DNA from: Actinomycetota bacterium
GTDB taxonomy: Bacteria; Actinomycetota; Geothermincolia; Fen-727; Anoxymicrobiaceae
Length of the DNA: 64,000 bases
Assembly: GCA_018831265.1 (NCBI GenBank)
Contig: JAHJCO010000009.1
Span: 1 to 64,000 of the forward strand
Direction: 5' to 3'
Shown one piece after another: positions 17,246 to 25,701 of the stretch. The translations under genes were made by a program, and so were the position numbers. The notes beneath the pieces were generated by a model. That model did no database searches and was not told where the DNA came from. It worked only from the letters and a program-made list of their open reading frames with translations. Within the stretch, counting starts at the first letter, position 1, and every line of letters begins with the position of its first letter.

Positions 17246-17373
17246 TAGGCGCACGCAGAAGTCTGTTCCGGGTATCGGTGGTCCCTGTATCGCCGCAGGC
17301 CGGGGAAACGCAATGTACTCGGGAGGCTGTCAGGGTATGGCCTCGGATCAAGCCAGGTCGAAAGGAGACTGAG

Positions 17374-19170
17374 ATGGCAAGAAGAACATCGCCGGGCATA
17401 GTAGTATTGATAATCGCGATATCCCTGATCGCTTGCGGAGTCTTCACGGCGCATGCGATCGCCGAGCCGGTCGTCGTCCCGGTTACGGATATCCCCCGCC
17501 TCCCTTGGGTGAGAACGATTAGGGTCACCAAAGTCGAGCCAAGCTGGGCCGCGGCCGGCACGGGAGGTCCGCTGCTGGTCGAGGGTGAGAATTTCCGGCA
17601 AGGAGACCAGATAATGATCTGCCGGCGTGACGGGGATAGACCATCCTTCTCGCATGTGATTGAGGCGTCGGATGAAATGTTAGCTGGAGGCAACATTCGC
17701 TGCACCATATCGATACCTATTAGTCCAAGTGGTTCATGTGACGTCATCGTCTACAGGCGATTCAAGAGGAACCGACTCATACTTGGCGAACTGGAAGATG
17801 GGTTCACGGTTGCCGCGCCGATCTCTAACCCTCCGGAAATCTCCGAGATTTCACCCGAAAAGGCGGTGAGGGGAACAAGCCTGAGGTTGAAGATGAGCGG
17901 AGCTCACTTCACGCCCTGGACCGACGTGTGTATCGAAAGAGATGGGCAGGAGTTCCACGGGGTTGACGTGTCCGTCCAACCCCCGCCGGAGAATAACAGT
18001 TTGTCGTGCACGCTCAACCTCCTGAATGCCGAATGGGGCAACTACGACGTGCTTGTGACCAATAGCGTCGGGTCCACGATTCTCAGGAGCGGATTCACGG
18101 TTTCGGGCCCGGTGCCTGAGATATCGAGAACTAACACGAATCACATATACAACGGAAAGACGCCTTCGCGAATAAGAATCCATGGGAATAATATGAATGA
18201 AGTCGACGAGGTGGTCCTGCTGGAGGGCTCTGACGTAGCCTACGGTGTGCTCTTGAGTCAACAATCCACCTATTTGGACTGCGGCTTCGATGCCAGTAGC
18301 TTTGGGGAGGGCAACGACTTCACACTCGTCGTCAAAGCAAGATACAACGATGTCATTGTGACTGACGAATTAACAGATTTTCAGGTACTGCAGCCACCCG
18401 GCCGTATCTCGTCGTTCAGCCAGGTCTATGCAAATCCGGATCCAGCAAACGTGATTGATATCTACGGAGAAGGCTTCCCCACCGAGACTACAGTTCAATT
18501 CAGGCAGGTTGGCGGCAGCAATGTAATAGATGCAGGTGTAGATCATCGTTCAAACGAAGGAGATTATCTGCAAGTCGGATTTTCTATCGATGTTACGACC
18601 TGTCCGGCAGGATCGTACGGGTGGTACGACGTATTCGTTTACTCAAGAAGCACCAGAATCATTGACGGCTACTACGACAGTGGTCCTTACCCGGCTACAT
18701 TCGAGTGCGCCGGCACCTCTGGTGAACGTCATTTCATTGTCTTCGGTCCATTCAGCATCGGAGTCACGCCGGATTCCGGTAGGACAGGTTCACTGGTTGA
18801 CCTTGAGATTACCGGTAGCGGAATCTCGTCGGATATACCTCCGTTCTGGGATGGAATGGAGGTATACATGCAGTATAGGAGTGACGTCAACCGCCGAGCG
18901 TACGCTGTCGAAGACGGGGCGTTTCATGATGAAGGGGAGTACGTCCGTGTTGGCACAACGTCCGGTGGCACCGATTACCGCAAGCTGGAGTGCGGAATTG
19001 AACTGACGGAAGATCTCCCGAGAAACGGGGTGCCATGCGAGGTCGGTAATGGGTATAACCTCATTGTCGCGTGCCCGCGCATGGACGACCATTACGAAAA
19101 CGCAGCCGATTACAACAATAACTGGCAGGCTAGATGCGGTATCTTCGAACACTTCGTAGTAATCAGATAA
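17374..19170 (+). CDS. Secreted IPT/TIG-repeat protein
   Basis: The 598-residue protein has a signal peptide (residues about 8-30, ending FTAHAIAEP). It carries a series of immunoglobulin-like IPT/TIG domains recognisable by PxxxEISPEKAVRGTSLRLKMSG, SGPVPEISRTN and FSIGVTPDSGRTGSLVDLEI. Such domains are structural, extracellular modules. It has no WYLAEG module, unlike the other large secreted proteins here. The ATG follows AAAGGAG. Function unknown. Confidence 0.78.
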   Translation: MARRTSPGIVVLIIAISLIACGVFTAHAIAEPVVVPVTDIPRLPWVRTIRVTKVEPSWAAAGTGGPLLVEGENFRQGDQIMICRRDGDRPSFSHVIEASDEMLAGGNIRCTISIPISPSGSCDVIVYRRFKRNRLILGELEDGFTVAAPISNPPEISEISPEKAVRGTSLRLKMSGAHFTPWTDVCIERDGQEFHGVDVSVQPPPENNSLSCTLNLLNAEWGNYDVLVTNSVGSTILRSGFTVSGPVPEISRTNTNHIYNGKTPSRIRIHGNNMNEVDEVVLLEGSDVAYGVLLSQQSTYLDCGFDASSFGEGNDFTLVVKARYNDVIVTDELTDFQVLQPPGRISSFSQVYANPDPANVIDIYGEGFPTETTVQFRQVGGSNVIDAGVDHRSNEGDYLQVGFSIDVTTCPAGSYGWYDVFVYSRSTRIIDGYYDSGPYPATFECAGTSGERHFIVFGPFSIGVTPDSGRTGSLVDLEITGSGISSDIPPFWDGMEVYMQYRSDVNRRAYAVEDGAFHDEGEYVRVGTTSGGTDYRKLECGIELTEDLPRNGVPCEVGNGYNLIVACPRMDDHYENAADYNNNWQARCGIFEHFVVIR

Positions 19171-19191
19171 TCAAGAATGGGAGGGGGCGAG

Positions 19192-20082
19192 ATGTTATAC
19201 GCGATGAGCCGTGAGGAACTCCTCCGGGTGGCGCAGAAGGACCTGGTGGCCAGGGCCTTCGGGGCGTGGATGATCCTGGTCGCCTTCCGGACCGACCCCG
19301 GGTTCGTCTCATCCGTCCTGCCGAAGCCGCTCGAGCCCGGAGGCGAGCCGCTGGGGCTCGCTTTCGTCGGGGTCTACCCCGATACCAATATGGGCATCAC
19401 CACGGAGGAGTGCGGAATCTTCGTCCGGGCGCGGCACAGGAGAGAAGATGGATGGTACTGCCTGGCAATGCCGGTCACAAGCGACATAGCCCTCATCTCG
19501 GGGAGGGAGCACCTGGGCTACCCAAAGAAGATCGCCGAGGAGATCTCCGTCTCGGAAGAAGGCGGCGCCATCTCGGGCACCGTGATCAGGCACGGTGAGG
19601 AGATCCTGCGGGTGGATTGCGAGGCGACCGGGGAGGCCGTACTCCAGGACATGTACAGGTTCGCTCCTCCCACCACCACCCTTGAGGGGGCTCCGGCGCT
19701 GAAGATGATCTGCTTCCTCTTCAAGTACAGTTTCAGGGGGGACGGTCTCGGCTTCGACTACATGCCGAGGCTGCTGAGGCACGTTACCCTGGTGAGGCCG
19801 CACCCGGGCACCGTCAACTGCAAAGGCACGATCACCCTGAGATCGACCCCTACCGACCCGCTGGGAGAGATCCCCGTGGACGAGGTCCTGGCGACCTTCT
19901 ACGGAAGGTGGGACCAGCAGCTGATGTTCGCGAGAACCGTGGGCAGGGCGTTCAACCCCCTGGCGTTCCTTCCGCACGCCATGTTCAAGGCGGACTATCT
20001 CCACACGCCTCCCGGCGATTCGGATGAGAAGTCCACGCTAAGAGAGCAGCTCTATCTCATCAGGAGAATGAGGAAGTACTAG
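19192..20082 (+). CDS. Acetoacetate decarboxylase family protein
   Basis: The 296-residue protein matches the ADC superfamily. GREHLGYPKKIAEEI contains the paired lysines Lys112/Lys113, where acetoacetate decarboxylase uses one lysine as Schiff base and its neighbour to lower the pKa. It is longer than clostridial ADC (about 244 residues), and many long members act on other keto acids or as aldolase-dehydratases, so the substrate is open. The ATG at 19192 is preceded by GGGAGGGGG, which favours it over 19177. A BKACE gene at 35177-36142 would make acetoacetate, but nothing links the two loci directly. Confidence 0.82.
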   Translation: MLYAMSREELLRVAQKDLVARAFGAWMILVAFRTDPGFVSSVLPKPLEPGGEPLGLAFVGVYPDTNMGITTEECGIFVRARHRREDGWYCLAMPVTSDIALISGREHLGYPKKIAEEISVSEEGGAISGTVIRHGEEILRVDCEATGEAVLQDMYRFAPPTTTLEGAPALKMICFLFKYSFRGDGLGFDYMPRLLRHVTLVRPHPGTVNCKGTITLRSTPTDPLGEIPVDEVLATFYGRWDQQLMFARTVGRAFNPLAFLPHAMFKADYLHTPPGDSDEKSTLREQLYLIRRMRKY

Positions 20083-20828
20083 CCCGGCGGCGGCCGCACG
20101 CATTGTTCCATCGCGCGACGCGTCATGCCCGCCCGGCCCTCCCGCGCCTCCGCTCCTCGGCGATCCTGCGGACGGTCGACTCGCGCATTTATCCCTGGCT
20201 GGATACCGGCCCGAATTGACAGGTCAGAATCCGGTGGGGAACGCCTCCATGCCAGGGATCCCCGGGGTTCGGTCACCCACAGGTTCGCGTGAGGAGCCGG
20301 TATATTGCATTCCCGGGTCTCGACTCCTAGGTTAAACGATTGTATAATCCATATGTATAATTTGTTTAGGAATCGCCTGGACGGCGGGTCGAAAGGAGTG
20401 AGTCGGATGGGACCCAGGAGATTCGAGAAGGCGTTTGCAGGCGTAACGTTTATCCTGGTATAGCGCGATGGTGTTCGCGGGCTCGCTCGTCACGAAGCTT
20501 CTGGTACCGGCGGCATTCGGACTGTGAAAGGGCTTTGTCCACCATCCGGGAAAGGCAGGCTGATCAGGAGCTCGATCCGCTTCGCAGTCCGTCTGGCAGC
20601 TCTGGTCGCGCTGGCATTCCTGGGCACGGTGCCGCTCGAAGTCGTCCACCTGCGACGCAGATTCGAGCGGATGATCGCGCGAGGGGTGCTGGTTCGAAAC
20701 CGTAGTCAAGAAGTATTTCGACTACTGGGCTCGCTGGGAGTGAAATGATGGATTGTATTGGTTGTGGCACATGGTGAAATTCCGGTTAAATAAAGGTGTG
20801 ACCAGTTCATCGCAGGGGGGTTATTGAA
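20083..20828 (+). other. Intergenic region, possibly with a decayed small gene
   Basis: There is no convincing gene in 746 bp. A short frame with AAAGGAG upstream starts at ATG 20407 and stops at 20463 after 18 codons. A second hydrophobic stretch (AMVFAGSLVTKLLVPAAFGL) follows one frame later from 20468, so a small membrane protein broken by a +1 frameshift is possible. A 74-codon frame at 20524-20748 (start GTG) has one hydrophobic segment but no recognisable family. Around 20338-20370 the DNA is AT-rich (GTATAAT, GTATAATT) and may hold a promoter. Confidence 0.3.
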
Positions 20829-23800
20829 ATGCGGCGCATGCTACTTGTCGGTCTGCTCTCTCTCATCGTCACGCTCGTCTGGTTTCTGTTTCCCGGGACC
20901 GCGTTTGCCGAGAACTGGAGCCAGGTCGGAAGCGGGGGAATAGACGGAAACTACGATTACGCCAGTACCGCGTACTGCACCACGGTGTTCGATTCATGCC
21001 TGTATGCGGGGGCCGCGCACACCGACGGTTGCTACGTGTGGCGGTTCGACGGTTCCTCCTGGACGAAAGCGTGCGATGCAGGTTTCGGCGATCCAGCCAA
21101 CAGCGAAGTGTCCTCGCTCGCCGAGTACGGAGGCGACCTGTACGCGGGGACTTACAAGAACACGGGCGGAGAGGTCTGGCGCTACGACGGCCCCGGCCCC
21201 TCGGACTGGACCATGGTGAGCTCCGGTGGCTTCGGCGACTCCAACAACAGGCGAATCCAGGAACTAGCCGAGTACGGAGGCTACCTGTATGCCGGGACTT
21301 CAAACACGAGCACAGGTTGCGAGCTGTGGCGCACCCAGGCAGCGGGCGGCCCCCCGTACAGCGACTGGGTGCAGGTGAACTCGGACGGCTTCGGAACCGC
21401 CAGCAACCAGGGGATATTCTCCATGCTGGAGTACTCCGGCCACCTCCACGTAGGGACCTACAACTCCAGCACGAGCTGCCAGATCTGGACCACCTTGGGG
21501 ATCGGCGGCCCCCCCTACACAGACTGGACCAAGGTCAACAGCGACGGGTTCGGTGACCCGGGCAACTCCATGGCCCAGTCGATGGTGATCTTCAACGGGG
21601 AGCTTCACGTCGGGACCCAGAACGGCAACGGGTGCCAGGTATGGAAGACGGCTGCCACCGGCGGCCCCCCCTACACAGACTGGACAAAGGTCAACGGCGA
21701 CGGGTTCGGCACGAACCAGAACTACGAGGCCACCTCCATGGCCGTATACGGTGCAGTTCTCTACGTGGGAACGTGGAACGGCACCACCGGCTGCGAGGTC
21801 TGGAGCTCGAACGGGACTGGCGGCCCGCCTTACAGCGACTGGTCCCAGGTCAACGCTTCAGGCTTCGGCAGCGGCGACGACATCCCGCAGGCCTACAGTA
21901 TGAGCGTCTACGGCACAGACCTCTACACCAGCGCCGGCGTGGAGGTCTGGAAGTATAACGGCTCCTCGTGGGCCATGGTCAACATCTACGGGTTCACGAC
22001 CAATATCAACATGAACGTGTCCTGCATGACGGAGTTCAACGGCGACTTCTACGCGGCTACGTACAGCGGGCTCGGCTGCGGGGTCTGGCGCTACGACGGC
22101 TCCTCCTGGGCGCAGGTGAACTCGGACGGCTTCGGCGACCGCGGGAACATATACGCCCGCAGCATGTGCGTCTACGGCGGGTATCTTTACGTGGGCACTT
22201 TCCAGCAGGACGCCTGCGAGGTCTGGCGTACCGGCGGGGTCGGAGGACCACCCTACACCGACTGGGTGCAGGTGAACGCGGACGGCTTCGGCGACCTCAA
22301 CAACCACTCGGCCCACTCGATGGCGACATACGGGGGCGAGCTCTACGTCGGTACCTACAAGTGGCCCGACAGCACGTGCGAGGTCTGGAAGACCGCGGCT
22401 TCGGGGGGTCCCCCCTACACTGACTGGGTGCAGGTGAACGCGGACGGCTTCGGCGACGCCAGTAACTGGGGAGCCTACAGCCTGCTGTCCTTTAACCACG
22501 ATGCCACCGACTACCTCTATGTTGGAGTCGGTAACAACTCCACCGGGGTGGAGATATGGAGGACTGCCGCTGCGGGCGGACCGCCGTACTCCGATTGGAC
22601 ACAGGTGAATAACGATGGCTGGGGCGGTGTCGCGAACCGGTACCCGTACGCGATGGTCGAGTACGACGGGAAGATGTACGTCGGCACGGGGCTCAACTCG
22701 CTCGTGTTCCAGACCGCCGGGGCGGGCGGCCCTCCCTACACCGACTGGACCGCAGTGAACGCGAGCGACTTCGGCGATGTGTTCAACAACGGCACCTACT
22801 CGCTGGCGGTCTTCGACGACCTCCTGTACGCCGGTACGTACAACACGAACTCGGGCTGCGAGGTCTGGCGTTACAACGGCTCGGGATGGACGCAGGCGAA
22901 CACTGACGGATTCGGAAACGTGAACAACTACTCCGCCGAGGCGATGCACGGCTACGGAAGCCGGTTGCTGGTAGGCACCTTCAACCAGGAGGAAGGGTGC
23001 GACGTGTGGGCCGCGGAGGTCCCCTCAATCGTCTCCGCGACCCCCGTCCACGGGAAGCTGGGGGAAAACCTGGAAGTGGACATCGTCGGCAACCTGACCA
23101 ACTTCGACGGGACAAGTACGGCCAGTTTCGGACCGGAGATCACCGTCAACAGCACGACCTTCGTCAATGCCACTCACGTCACGGCGAACATCACCATCCC
23201 CGGCAACACGGTGGCGCCGGTCGGTTCCTGGGACGTCAATGTGACGACGGGCGCGGAGACGCCGGTGCCGCTCTCCGGAGGCTTCACCGTCGACCCGGAA
23301 CCCACGATCACCAGCGTCGACCCCGTGGTCGGTGACACGGGCACGGACGTCACCATCACAGGGTACGGCTTCGGAAACGTGCGCAACACGTCTTACGTCT
23401 CGTTCGGGTCGGTCCAGGCCAGCGAATACTCCGCGTGGGACTGGCAGTCCGTGACCTGCAAGGTACCGGACGGCGCGGTCGGAATCACAGACGTCAGTCT
23501 CACCACGTGGTTTGGGGGGACCTCGAACGCGGAGCAGTTCACCGTGACGCCGGGGATCGACGAAATCGACCCCACCTCCGGCTACCGCGGCGAGGTGGTC
23601 ACTATCGACGGAAGTGGGTTCGGCGACACCAGGGGCACCTCCAGCGTGAAGTTCGGGAGCCAGGCGTGCGGGTCCACCGACTACGTGTCCTGGTCGAGCG
23701 GGCGGGTGCGGGCGAAGGTGCCCGCCGGGGCCACTACCGGCCAGGTCAAGGTCACCACGAGCGGCGGGATGTCCAACGGGGTTAACTTCACGGTCCTGGA

Positions 23801-25334
23801 AGTGCCCCGCATCTACAGCATCGTGCCCTCGGTCGTCAGTCCCGGCGCGCAGGTAGAGATCCGCGGGATCGGCTTCGGTGATACGGGGGGCGCGGGACCG
23901 CGAAGCGGCCTCGGCGCCGAGTCGTACGTGGCGTTCGGTGGCAGCAGGGTGACGGAGTACTCCCTTTGGAGCGATACGAAGATAAAGTGCACCGTTCCCG
24001 CCGACGCCACCAGCTGCGACGTAGTAGTCGTGACGGGATGGGGCTCGTCGGATCCCAAGGAGGTCACCGTGGTCTATCCCACCTGGTACCTGGCCGAAGG
24101 CACCACCGCCTGGGGGTTCTCCACCTATGTCTCCATCGTGAACCCCAACGACTCCGCTGTCACGGTGGACCTCATATTCATGCCGACGGGGGAAACCAAC
24201 CAGGTCCAGACCATCAGCATGCCCGCGAACTCCCGGGCGACCGTCAACCCCGCCGACACCCTGGGGGCCAGGGACTTCTCCACGAAGGTTTCCTGCAGGG
24301 ACGGCGAGACGATCGCCGCCGACCGCACCATGTCCTGGACCGGCCCCACCTCGTCCACCCCGGAGTGCCACTGCTCGGTGGGTGTGACCTCCCCCGAGGA
24401 GACCTGGTACCTGCCGGAGGGCTCAACCAACTGGGGGTTTGAGACCTGGCTCCTCATCCAGAACCCCAACGGCACAGAAGCCCACTGCACGGTGACATAC
24501 ATGATAGAGGGCCAGGGCCCCACCGACGTGTCCCACGAGGTCCCCCCAAACTCCCGCGCCACCTTCAACATGGCCGAAGACATCGGGAACAAGGACGCCT
24601 CCATCAAGGTGACCTCGGACCAGGACGTCATCCCCGAACGGGCCATGTACAGAAACGACCGCAGGGAGGGCCACGACTCGATCGGGACCACCTCCCCGGC
24701 GGCCGACTACTACCTGGCCGAGGGGACGACCGCCTGGGGGTTCACCACCTACGTGCTCGTCCAGAACCCCAACCCGACGGATATCGCCGTGAACGTCACC
24801 TACATGACCGGCACCGGCCCGGTGCCCCACCCCGAGAACCCGATAACCATGCCCGCCAACTCGAGAAAGACCATCAGGGTGAACGACTACCTGCCGGACC
24901 GGGACTTCTCCACCCGGGTGAGCGGCTCGGCCCCGGTAATCGCCGAGAGGGCCATGTACTGGGACGCGGGGACCGGCGAGGCGTGCCACGACTCCATCGG
25001 GATGTCCTCCCCCCACATGACGTTCTACCTCCCCGACGGGGAGGCGGGCCCCGAGGTAGAGACCTGGACGCTCGTGCAGAACCCCAACGGCACCGACGTG
25101 ACGGTCACCATCACCTACATGACCCCCGACGGCACCGGCAACGTCACGAAGATCGAGACCATACCCGCCAACTCCCGCTCCACGTTCGGCATGGCTTCCC
25201 ACTCCGGTCTCACCGGCAGGGCCTCAATCGTGGTCCAGGCCCCGGAGGGCGGCAGGCCCATCATGGTGGAACGCGCCATGTACTGGAACAGCCGGGGTGC
25301 GGGCACGGATACCATCGGGGGGTACGGGGACTGA
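20829..25334 (+). CDS. Giant secreted surface protein: propeller-like repeats, IPT/TIG domains, four-unit WYLAEG module (adhesin 2)
   Basis: The 1501-residue protein has a signal peptide (MRRMLLVGLLSLIVTLVWF, cleavage near GTAFAE). About a dozen 50-residue repeats follow, with LYVGTYN, GCEVWRTA, GGPPYTDW and VNADGFGD, probably forming beta-propellers (about residues 30-720). Next come three to four IPT/TIG domains (TITSVDPVVGDTGTDVTITG, DEIDPTSGYRGEVVTIDG, about 725-1080). Last is the four-unit module (WYLAEG, WYLPEG, YYLAEG, FYLPDG), ending ERAMYWNSRGAGTDTIGGY. GGGGGG precedes the ATG. It is extracellular; the ligand is unknown. Confidence 0.85.
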   Translation: MRRMLLVGLLSLIVTLVWFLFPGTAFAENWSQVGSGGIDGNYDYASTAYCTTVFDSCLYAGAAHTDGCYVWRFDGSSWTKACDAGFGDPANSEVSSLAEYGGDLYAGTYKNTGGEVWRYDGPGPSDWTMVSSGGFGDSNNRRIQELAEYGGYLYAGTSNTSTGCELWRTQAAGGPPYSDWVQVNSDGFGTASNQGIFSMLEYSGHLHVGTYNSSTSCQIWTTLGIGGPPYTDWTKVNSDGFGDPGNSMAQSMVIFNGELHVGTQNGNGCQVWKTAATGGPPYTDWTKVNGDGFGTNQNYEATSMAVYGAVLYVGTWNGTTGCEVWSSNGTGGPPYSDWSQVNASGFGSGDDIPQAYSMSVYGTDLYTSAGVEVWKYNGSSWAMVNIYGFTTNINMNVSCMTEFNGDFYAATYSGLGCGVWRYDGSSWAQVNSDGFGDRGNIYARSMCVYGGYLYVGTFQQDACEVWRTGGVGGPPYTDWVQVNADGFGDLNNHSAHSMATYGGELYVGTYKWPDSTCEVWKTAASGGPPYTDWVQVNADGFGDASNWGAYSLLSFNHDATDYLYVGVGNNSTGVEIWRTAAAGGPPYSDWTQVNNDGWGGVANRYPYAMVEYDGKMYVGTGLNSLVFQTAGAGGPPYTDWTAVNASDFGDVFNNGTYSLAVFDDLLYAGTYNTNSGCEVWRYNGSGWTQANTDGFGNVNNYSAEAMHGYGSRLLVGTFNQEEGCDVWAAEVPSIVSATPVHGKLGENLEVDIVGNLTNFDGTSTASFGPEITVNSTTFVNATHVTANITIPGNTVAPVGSWDVNVTTGAETPVPLSGGFTVDPEPTITSVDPVVGDTGTDVTITGYGFGNVRNTSYVSFGSVQASEYSAWDWQSVTCKVPDGAVGITDVSLTTWFGGTSNAEQFTVTPGIDEIDPTSGYRGEVVTIDGSGFGDTRGTSSVKFGSQACGSTDYVSWSSGRVRAKVPAGATTGQVKVTTSGGMSNGVNFTVLEVPRIYSIVPSVVSPGAQVEIRGIGFGDTGGAGPRSGLGAESYVAFGGSRVTEYSLWSDTKIKCTVPADATSCDVVVVTGWGSSDPKEVTVVYPTWYLAEGTTAWGFSTYVSIVNPNDSAVTVDLIFMPTGETNQVQTISMPANSRATVNPADTLGARDFSTKVSCRDGETIAADRTMSWTGPTSSTPECHCSVGVTSPEETWYLPEGSTNWGFETWLLIQNPNGTEAHCTVTYMIEGQGPTDVSHEVPPNSRATFNMAEDIGNKDASIKVTSDQDVIPERAMYRNDRREGHDSIGTTSPAADYYLAEGTTAWGFTTYVLVQNPNPTDIAVNVTYMTGTGPVPHPENPITMPANSRKTIRVNDYLPDRDFSTRVSGSAPVIAERAMYWDAGTGEACHDSIGMSSPHMTFYLPDGEAGPEVETWTLVQNPNGTDVTVTITYMTPDGTGNVTKIETIPANSRSTFGMASHSGLTGRASIVVQAPEGGRPIMVERAMYWNSRGAGTDTIGGYGD

Positions 25335-25337
25335 GAT

Positions 25338-25376
25338 GCCCCTCACCCCGACCCTGTCCCCCGAGGGGAGAGGGGC
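25338..25376. repeat. REP-like hairpin between convergent genes
   Basis: GCCCCTC (25338-25344) pairs with GAGGGGC (25370-25376), with further CCCC/GGGG pairing inside. The sequence type, CCCCTCACCCCGACCC and its partner, resembles common REP elements. It sits 4 bp after the adhesin 2 stop and probably serves as a transcription end for both converging genes. Confidence 0.55.
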
Positions 25377-25423
25377 TCGAGGGGCCTTGAGAAGTACGTC
25401 TCCCGTGACCCGCCCCAGCCGGC

Positions 25424-25630
25424 TCAGGGGTACGTGGCGCCTATGGTGTCCGAGCCCCCCGGCCACATGTTGTGGTAGAGGAAGTACAGAGGTCTCTCCG
25501 CCACGATCGGCATGTCGCTCTCCACGAACACGCTCGAATCCACGCCTTCGCCGAGTATCGTGTCGACGCTCACTGTCAGGCGGGCCCTGGCGGCGATGGT
25601 CCTGTTCTCCATCCGGGTCGTGCCGTCACT
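25424..25630 (-). pseudogene. Decayed partial fifth repeat unit of the neighbouring surface protein
   Basis: Translated on the minus strand, this stretch gives the second half of a WYFAEG-type unit (ARARLTVSVDTILGEGVD, then MPIVAERPLYFLYHNMW and GSDTIGATYP before a stop). It lies downstream of the stop codon at 25702 of the adjacent gene and is not joined to it in frame; the first half of the unit is missing. It looks like the old C-terminus of that gene, cut off by a deletion. Confidence 0.7.
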
Positions 25631-25701
25631 TGAGTCTGTAGTGGACCTGGCGGTAAGCAGACTGCAGGGTCCCCATGACGCCCAAGACCGGGTCCGCAGC
25701 T

